From an uncultured Myxococcales bacterium (GTDB lineage Bacteria > Myxococcota_A > Bradymonadia > Bradymonadales > Bradymonadaceae), in assembly GCA_913058025.1 (NCBI GenBank), contig CAJXPN010000099.1, positions 1 through 9,241 on the forward strand: a DNA stretch of 9,241 nt. The letters are read 5' to 3'. The stretch's first letter is position 1; the number at the start of each line of letters is the position of its first letter. This document shows positions 4,675 to 9,241 of the stretch, piece after piece. The position numbers were made by a program, and so were the translations under genes. Under the pieces are notes generated by a model that saw only the letters and a program-made list of their open reading frames with translations, did no database searches and had not been told where the DNA came from.

Positions 4675-7542
4675 TCATTGGCAGGTCGAGTTGGTTTGGC
4701 CCCTGCTGTTGAACCCCCAGCAGACGACCTCGCCGTCCTCGGCGATGGCGCAGTTGTGCCCGTAGCCTGACACGACCGAGACGTACTGACCTGGTGGAGG
4801 CGCTGTCTGCCCGAAGACGCCCAAGCCCAAGCACGAGAGCGTCCCGTCGGTGCGGATGCCGCATGTGTGGACGGAACCAGCCGCAATCTCCTTGAAGGTC
4901 CCGGGTTGGGCGGTGCCTTGACCAAAGTCGTCGAGGCCCCAACACGCCGCCGTCCCGTCTGTCCTCAAACCGCAGGCGTGGGTCCCGCCTGCGGCGAGCT
5001 TCGTGAACGCGCCTGCCGGCGGAGAGGACTGTCCCGCGTTGTTCCTCCCCCAACATGTGACGCTTCCCGTCACGGACTCTATCCCACAGGTGAAGCCATC
5101 GCCCAGGGCGATGGTCGAGAGGGAGACGCCCGCAGGAGGTGTCGACTCGCCGTCGCTGTTCGCGCCCCAACATGAGGCTGAACCATCAGCCGCGAGCGCG
5201 CAGCCGTGATCCTCTCCCATGTCCACTGTCACGAACGAACCCGCAGGCGGGAACATGTCGCCGGAGCCGTCGCTACCCCAACACGAGAGCGTCTGATCCG
5301 TCAGGATGCCACAACCCACGGAGCCGCCGCCGTCGAGCGCGAGCCATCGATCGACGCCCAGGGGCGCGGGGATGTCCCCCCCCGACGTGTAGGACCTACC
5401 CCAGCACGCGCTCAGGTCTCCGCTCGCGCTGAGCAGGCAGGACGTATAGCCCAGCGATACCATCTGATTCGGAGGTGTGCTCTGTCCATCAGCGGCGTCG
5501 CCCCAACACCTCACGGCGCCACACTCCTGCTCCGCGCAGGAGTGACGTGGGCCCACGGCCAGCGCGACGAAGGAGCCGCTGGGAGGCGTGGCCTGTCCGA
5601 GGTCGTTCTTGCCCCAGCAGTTCAGCTGGCCGTCATTCTGGAGGGCACACGCGAAGTCGTCGCCGGAGCCGATGGATGAGAAGTTGGCAGACGCGGGGGC
5701 GCTGGAGAGCTGCGACTGAGAGTCGTCGCCCCAGCAGGTCACCGAGCCGTCCACGCCCAGCGCGCACGTGTGGCGAGCGCCCGCGGAGACGAAGCCGAAG
5801 TCGCCCGAGGGCGCCGAGGACTGGCCCGATGAGTCGTCGCCCCAGCACTCCAGCGACCCGTCGGTCTTCACTCCGCACGTGTTGGCGCCGCCGGCCGAGA
5901 GCTGTCGGAACACCGCGCCGGCGGGCGCGCTGAGCCTGCCCTGTCCCGACGCGCCCCAGCAGGTCACGCCGCCAAGCGCGTCGAGCGCGCAGGCGTGTTC
6001 GTCGCCCGCGGCGACCGAGGCGAGGTTGGCGACGGCGGGGACGCCGGAGATCTGTGACTGGGAGTCGTCGCCCCAGCAGGCCACGGCGCCCAGGATGTCC
6101 AAACCGCAGGTGAAGGAGGCGCCCAGCGCGAGCTCGTCGAACTGGCCGGCGGGTCCGTTGAGCTGTCCGAGGTCGTTCTTGCCCCAGCACACGGGGGTCT
6201 TGTCGTTGAGGGAGAGGATGCAGGAGTGGGCGCCGCCGGATGCGAGCGCGGCGAGGTCGAAGCAGGAGGTGGTGACCTCGTTGCAGTTGGTGTTGCAGCG
6301 CACCTCGCCCGCGGTGAAGCCCGCGTCCAGACAGGTCGTCGAGGTCGCCGCGCCGTCGCATTGCTCGCCGCCGCTGGCCTGGATGGTGCCGTCGCCGCAG
6401 AATCCGGTGACCTGACCGGGGGTGAACACGCAGCCGTCGCCGCAGACCATGCAGGACTGTTCGCCGTAAGCGCAGTCGGTCTGGGGTGTGCCCCCGTGGT
6501 CGCAGGCCTCACCGTCGTCGCCCTGGATCGTGCCGTCACCGCAGAAGCCCACGACGTCGCCGGCGATGAACGCGCAGGCGTCTCCGCAGACCATGCAGGA
6601 CTCCTGGCCGTAGGCGCAGTCGGTGTCGGGGTCGAGGCCCGCGTCGCAGTCCTCGCCCTGGTTGGCCTGTTCGGTGCCGTCGCCGCAGAACTGTGGGGTG
6701 CCCGGGCCGAAGTCGCAGTCGTTCTGGCAGACCATGCAGCTCATCTCGCCGTATCCACAGTCGAACGTGGGGTTGGCGCCAGGGTCGCACTGCTCGCCCT
6801 GGTCGGCTTGGACGGTGCCGTCGCCGCAGTCGCCCAGGCGGTTGCCCGGCTGCTCCTCACACTGGTCGTTGCAGACCATGCAGGAGGCCTCCCCGAGCGC
6901 GCAGTCCAGGTCGGGGTTGGGGCCGGCGTCGCAGACCTCCTCGTCCTCCTGGAGGATCCCGTCGCCGCAGCTCGGCCCCTGGGTCCCCTCGGCGCTCAAC
7001 GTGCAGTCGCTGGCGCAGACCATACAGGTCTGCTCGCCGTAGGAGCACGAGGTGTCGAAGCCGGGGCCAGTGTCGCAGACTTCGCCTTCCTCGAGCACGC
7101 CGTTGCCGCAAAGGCCGTCGAGGACGTTGATGGTCACGGCGGCGATGAGCTGGGCGTTGAAGAGCCGGTCGTCGGACTCGACCTCGGCGAAGACGACGCG
7201 CACCTGTTGGGTGCCGTCAGCCTCGCCATCGTCCACGCCGTCAATGGTGATGAGCTGGGGGTCGGACCAGTTGCTCACGTCGAACAGGAGCTCGGTCGCG
7301 TCCAGCCTCGCCTGGGTCGCCCCGTCGTCTGCGAGCTCGAAGGAGACGCGGACGGGCTCGGTGGGGGGCTCGTCGAGGACGACGGAGATCACGGCCTCGT
7401 CGCCGCCTTCGCTGCACGTGTCGTCGAGCACGGTCACGGTCGTCGGCGTGATGAACGGGGTCTGGTTGTTCTCCTCAGGATCCGTGCATGAGACGACTGC
7501 TCCCAGGATGATGAGGGCGATGAGCTTTTGAGAGGTCTTCAT
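4675..7542 (-). CDS. Secreted lipoprotein: Calx-beta-like domain, six disulfide-rich repeats, fourteen RCC1-type blades
   Basis: The 955-residue product has a lipoprotein signal (MKTSQKLIALIILGAVVSC; lipobox VVSC, lipidated Cys19). Residues about 34-143 resemble a Calx-beta-like Ig fold, with the typical NWSDPQLITIDGVDDGEADG stretch. Residues 145-427 hold six myxobacterial cysteine-rich repeats, each starting CGDG or CGNG and having six Cys. Residues 428-955 hold fourteen RCC1-type blades of 33-41 residues (x-x-C near the start, then CWG). Each blade has two Cys, except blade 7, which has three; one more Cys precedes the last residue. The start is the ATG at 7540-7542, where the signal begins; a longer reading to 7599 would overlap the upstream gene. 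Only a weak GAAG overlaps that gene's stop, so translational coupling is plausible. The upstream gene ends 11 nt away and encodes a paralog. The protein is probably anchored in the outer membrane and surface-exposed. Ligand and function are unknown. Confidence 0.9.
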   Translation of the reverse strand: MKTSQKLIALIILGAVVSCTDPEENNQTPFITPTTVTVLDDTCSEGGDEAVISVVLDEPPTEPVRVSFELADDGATQARLDATELLFDVSNWSDPQLITIDGVDDGEADGTQQVRVVFAEVESDDRLFNAQLIAAVTINVLDGLCGNGVLEEGEVCDTGPGFDTSCSYGEQTCMVCASDCTLSAEGTQGPSCGDGILQEDEEVCDAGPNPDLDCALGEASCMVCNDQCEEQPGNRLGDCGDGTVQADQGEQCDPGANPTFDCGYGEMSCMVCQNDCDFGPGTPQFCGDGTEQANQGEDCDAGLDPDTDCAYGQESCMVCGDACAFIAGDVVGFCGDGTIQGDDGEACDHGGTPQTDCAYGEQSCMVCGDGCVFTPGQVTGFCGDGTIQASGGEQCDGAATSTTCLDAGFTAGEVRCNTNCNEVTTSCFDLAALASGGAHSCILSLNDKTPVCWGKNDLGQLNGPAGQFDELALGASFTCGLDILGAVACWGDDSQSQISGVPAVANLASVAAGDEHACALDALGGVTCWGASGQGRLSAPAGAVFRQLSAGGANTCGVKTDGSLECWGDDSSGQSSAPSGDFGFVSAGARHTCALGVDGSVTCWGDDSQSQLSSAPASANFSSIGSGDDFACALQNDGQLNCWGKNDLGQATPPSGSFVALAVGPRHSCAEQECGAVRCWGDAADGQSTPPNQMVSLGYTSCLLSASGDLSACWGRSYTSGGDIPAPLGVDRWLALDGGGSVGCGILTDQTLSCWGSDGSGDMFPPAGSFVTVDMGEDHGCALAADGSASCWGANSDGESTPPAGVSLSTIALGDGFTCGIESVTGSVTCWGRNNAGQSSPPAGAFTKLAAGGTHACGLRTDGTAACWGLDDFGQGTAQPGTFKEIAAGSVHTCGIRTDGTLSCLGLGVFGQTAPPPGQYVSVVSGYGHNCAIAEDGEVVCWGFNSRGQTNSTCQ
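4678..6261 (-). repeat. Fourteen RCC1-type blades of the downstream paralog
   Basis: The period is about 111-117 nt. The consensus is roughly hxxhxaGxxHtCgl-xxdGxhxCWGxdxxGQxxxPxGxF. CWG is present in thirteen blades and CLG in blade 13. Blade 7 (5446-5544) is only 33 residues and reads HSCAEQECGAVRCWG, with an extra Cys codon at 5521-5523. The last Cys codon is at 4681-4683. Fourteen blades make two seven-bladed propellers if the known RCC1 geometry applies. Confidence 0.85.
5779..5904 (-). repeat. Segment nearly identical to 8640-8765 (copy 1)
   Basis: This stretch of blades 3-5 aligns without gaps to 8640-8765 (offset 2861). By hand count the alignment over 5781-5904 has 7 mismatches in 124 bases. 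The first 45 bases (5779-5823) are identical, including wobble positions. The similarity falls off on both sides. Confidence 0.85.
6262..7110 (-). repeat. Six myxobacterial disulfide-rich repeats
   Basis: The units are about 47 residues (about 141 nt), each with six Cys. Units 1-5 follow CGDGxxQxxxGExCDxGxxPxxDCxYG, then an invariant CMVC and a last Cys. Unit 6 switches to the other common myxobacterial form, CDGAATSTTCLDAGFTAGEV, then RCNTNCNEVTTSC. All 36 Cys can pair, so the array is probably a rigid, protease-resistant stalk between the Calx-beta-like domain and the propellers. This belongs to the DUF4215/Myxo disulfide repeat type. Confidence 0.85.
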
Positions 7543-7553
7543 GTCGTTCGTCT

Positions 7554-9241
7554 TCAGCAAGGGGGGACGGTCTGGGTCTTGTTGTTCAGGCCCCAGCATC
7601 GGTACTCACCCTGGGTGGTCAGTCCGCATGAGAACGCCGCGCCGAGGTCGACGTCGGCGAACTTGCCCGGGGGCGGGCTCGTCTCGCCGGCGAGGCCGAG
7701 GCCCCAGCACGCGACGCTGTCGTTGCTCGCGCGGATGGCGCAGGTGTGACCTGCGCCGACGGCGACCCTCTTGAAGGTGCCCGGGGGGATGTTGCCGACC
7801 TGACCGAACTGGTCGAGCCCCCAGCAGGCGATCGTGTCGTCGGTGCGCACGCCGCAGGTGTGGGCGATGCCGACGGCGATCTGCTTGAAGGTCCCTGCCG
7901 GCGGCGTGGCCTGCCCGGTGAGGTCTCCGCCCCAACACTCGACGGTGCCGTCGGTCAGGATGCCGCAGTTGTAGCCCTCTCCGGACTCGACGGTCACGAA
8001 GGTCTTACCAGGCGGGACCGAGGTCTCGCCGCTGCTGTTGACGCCCCAACACTGGACGTCGCCGGTGAAGGAGAGCCCGCACGAGTGGCCGCCGCCAGCC
8101 GAGACCTGGAGGAACGTGCCCGCGGGCGGCGTCGCCTGGCCGGTGGCGTTCTCTCCCCAGCACTCGAGCGTGCCGTCGGCGCGGACGCCGCAGCTGTGCT
8201 CGAGGCCCGCCGAGATCTGCGAGAACTGCGACGTCGGCACGTTGTCCGCGGCGTCGTCGTCGCCCCAGCAGATGACCTTGCCCGCGGCGGTCAGGCCGCA
8301 CGCGTGCTCCTGGCCCGCGATGATGGAGCCGGGGGGCTCGGACTTGCCGTCCGTGACGTCACCCCAGCAGCGAAGCGAGCCGCACTCCTGGAGCGCGCAG
8401 GCGTGGCGATCGCCGACGGAGATCTCGGTGTACGTCCCCACGGGCGCCGACGCCTGGTTCGCGTCGTTCTTGCCCCAGCAGTTCAACCTGCCGTCGTTCT
8501 GGAGGGCGCAGGCGAAGTCGTCGCCGGAGCCGACCGCTGAGAAGTTGGCGCCGCCGGGGGTGCTCGAGACCTGAGTCTCCGAGTCGTCGCCCCAGCAGCT
8601 CACCGAGCCGTTGACGCCGAGCGCGCAGGCGTGGCGCGTGCCCGCGGAGACGAAGCCGAAGTCGCCCGAGGGCGCCGAGGACTGTCCCGAGGAGTCGTCG
8701 CCCCAGCACTCCAGCCCACCGTTGGTCTTCACGCCGCACGTGTTGGCGCCGCCGGCCGAGAGCTGACCGAAGACCGCTCCTGTAGGAGCGGTGAGTCGCC
8801 CGGCGCCCGCGTTGCCCCAGCAGGCGACGGCGCCGGCTGAGTCGAGTGCGCACGCGTGCTGCTCGCCAGAGGTGACGTAGGCGAAGTTCGAGCCGGAGGG
8901 CGGCGTGGCGCGCCCCTGCGCGTCGTCTCCCCAACACGAGACGGAGCCCGTCGAGGTCAAGCCGCAGCTGAACTCGTCGTTGCTCGCGACCTGGGAGAAC
9001 GTGACCTGAGGGGCGTTGAGCTGACCGAGGTCGCTCTTGCCCCAGCACGTCGCGTTGCCGTTGAGCTGGAGGGCGCACGTGTGGTTCACGCCCGCGGAGA
9101 TGCTCGAGAGGTCGAAGCAGGAGGTGTTGACCTCGTTGCAGTTGGTGTTGCAGCGCACCTGGCCCGCGCTGAACCCTGCGTCCTGGCAGGTCGAGGAGGT
9201 CGCGGCGCCGTCGCACTGCTCGCCCTGGTCGTTCTGGATGG
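7554..9241 (-). CDS. RCC1-type repeat protein, paralog of its neighbour (5'-truncated by window edge)
   Basis: The 561 visible residues are open to the right edge, so the start lies outside; the in-frame GTG at 9156-9158 falls inside a repeat and is not a start. The visible part begins within a disulfide repeat equivalent to unit 6 of the neighbour (GEQCDGAATSSTCQDAGFSA, then RCNTNCNEVNTSC). Fourteen RCC1-type blades follow (from about residue 42 of the visible part), ending QTVPPC and TGA. Each blade has two Cys, except blade 7, which has three (HACALQECGSLRCWG); the C-terminal residue is Cys, as in the neighbour's penultimate position. The likely missing part is a lipoprotein signal and further disulfide repeats, by analogy. 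The stop lies 11 nt before the neighbour's ATG, so the two are probably one transcript, this gene being first in the visible part. Surface location is inferred; function unknown. Confidence 0.88.
   Translation of the reverse strand, partial: IQNDQGEQCDGAATSSTCQDAGFSAGQVRCNTNCNEVNTSCFDLSSISAGVNHTCALQLNGNATCWGKSDLGQLNAPQVTFSQVASNDEFSCGLTSTGSVSCWGDDAQGRATPPSGSNFAYVTSGEQHACALDSAGAVACWGNAGAGRLTAPTGAVFGQLSAGGANTCGVKTNGGLECWGDDSSGQSSAPSGDFGFVSAGTRHACALGVNGSVSCWGDDSETQVSSTPGGANFSAVGSGDDFACALQNDGRLNCWGKNDANQASAPVGTYTEISVGDRHACALQECGSLRCWGDVTDGKSEPPGSIIAGQEHACGLTAAGKVICWGDDDAADNVPTSQFSQISAGLEHSCGVRADGTLECWGENATGQATPPAGTFLQVSAGGGHSCGLSFTGDVQCWGVNSSGETSVPPGKTFVTVESGEGYNCGILTDGTVECWGGDLTGQATPPAGTFKQIAVGIAHTCGVRTDDTIACWGLDQFGQVGNIPPGTFKRVAVGAGHTCAIRASNDSVACWGLGLAGETSPPPGKFADVDLGAAFSCGLTTQGEYRCWGLNNKTQTVPPC
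7557..9116 (-). repeat. Fourteen RCC1-type blades of the upstream paralog
   Basis: The blades match those of the neighbour in order; blades 3-6 are nearly identical, and blades 8-14 are much more diverged. Blade 7 (8307-8405) is 33 residues in both proteins, against 37-39 in most blades, and carries an extra Cys codon (8382-8384). The final Cys codon is 7557-7559. All fourteen blades have CWG. Confidence 0.85.
8640..8765 (-). repeat. Segment nearly identical to 5779-5904 (copy 2)
   Basis: This is the partner of the copy in the downstream gene, in the same orientation and at the same blade positions (blades 3-5). The homology is direct, so unequal exchange here would delete about 2.9 kb and fuse the two genes in frame. 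Confidence 0.85.

Noticed and set aside
6226..7491. A long plus-strand open frame of 421 codons opposite the lipoprotein gene
   Set aside because: It is an antisense shadow of the disulfide repeats caused by high-GC codon bias; its Val/Ala/Gly-rich product has no recognisable domain.
4678..9116. Regularly spaced repeats of about 111-117 bp, considered as a CRISPR-like or other non-coding array
   Set aside because: The period is a multiple of three, the frame is open throughout, conserved bases fall on Cys-Trp-Gly codons, and there are no short identical repeats with unique spacers.

Overview
The window looks like part of a GC-rich myxobacterial-type (Myxococcota, former Deltaproteobacteria) chromosome. 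The evidence is the strong G/C bias at third codon positions, a GYF-like protein with repeated DLPAPV linkers, and two large secreted proteins joining myxobacterial cysteine-rich repeats to long RCC1-type propeller arrays. No rRNA, tRNA, CRISPR array, phage gene or transposase gene is visible. Genus cannot be given from this evidence.

Layout: bases 1-31 are not genomic; they match the Illumina Nextera read-1 transposase adapter, so genomic sequence starts at base 32 and this is an assembly end. Bases 32-481 (minus) are a 3'-truncated isochorismatase-family hydrolase. A 198-bp divergent spacer with palindromes and a possible promoter leads to two plus-strand genes: a YcbB/LdtD-type L,D-transpeptidase (680-2731), and a predicted C-terminally membrane-anchored protein (2821-4548) with a GYF-like N-terminal domain and a long acidic, repeat-bearing linker. 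A 126-bp convergent spacer with two hairpins separates these from a minus-strand pair occupying the rest of the window (4675-9241).

The minus-strand pair, separated by 11 bp and probably one operon, are paralogous secreted repeat proteins. The downstream gene is complete: lipoprotein signal, Calx-beta-like domain, six disulfide-rich repeats and fourteen RCC1-type blades. The upstream gene is cut by the right edge; what is visible is the end of its last disulfide repeat and again exactly fourteen blades. In both, blade 7 is shortened to 33 residues and carries an extra cysteine, and the chain ends with one further cysteine, which suggests two seven-bladed propellers in series. Blades 3-6 are much more alike between the paralogs than the rest, as expected from recent partial homogenisation.

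The L,D-transpeptidase and both repeat proteins belong to the cell envelope: the first would make 3-3 peptidoglycan cross-links, and the others are probably surface-exposed. No shared pathway can be demonstrated. The most interesting feature is the duplicated 2 x 7 cysteine-stapled propeller architecture; I see no clear evidence for a new defence or mobile system.
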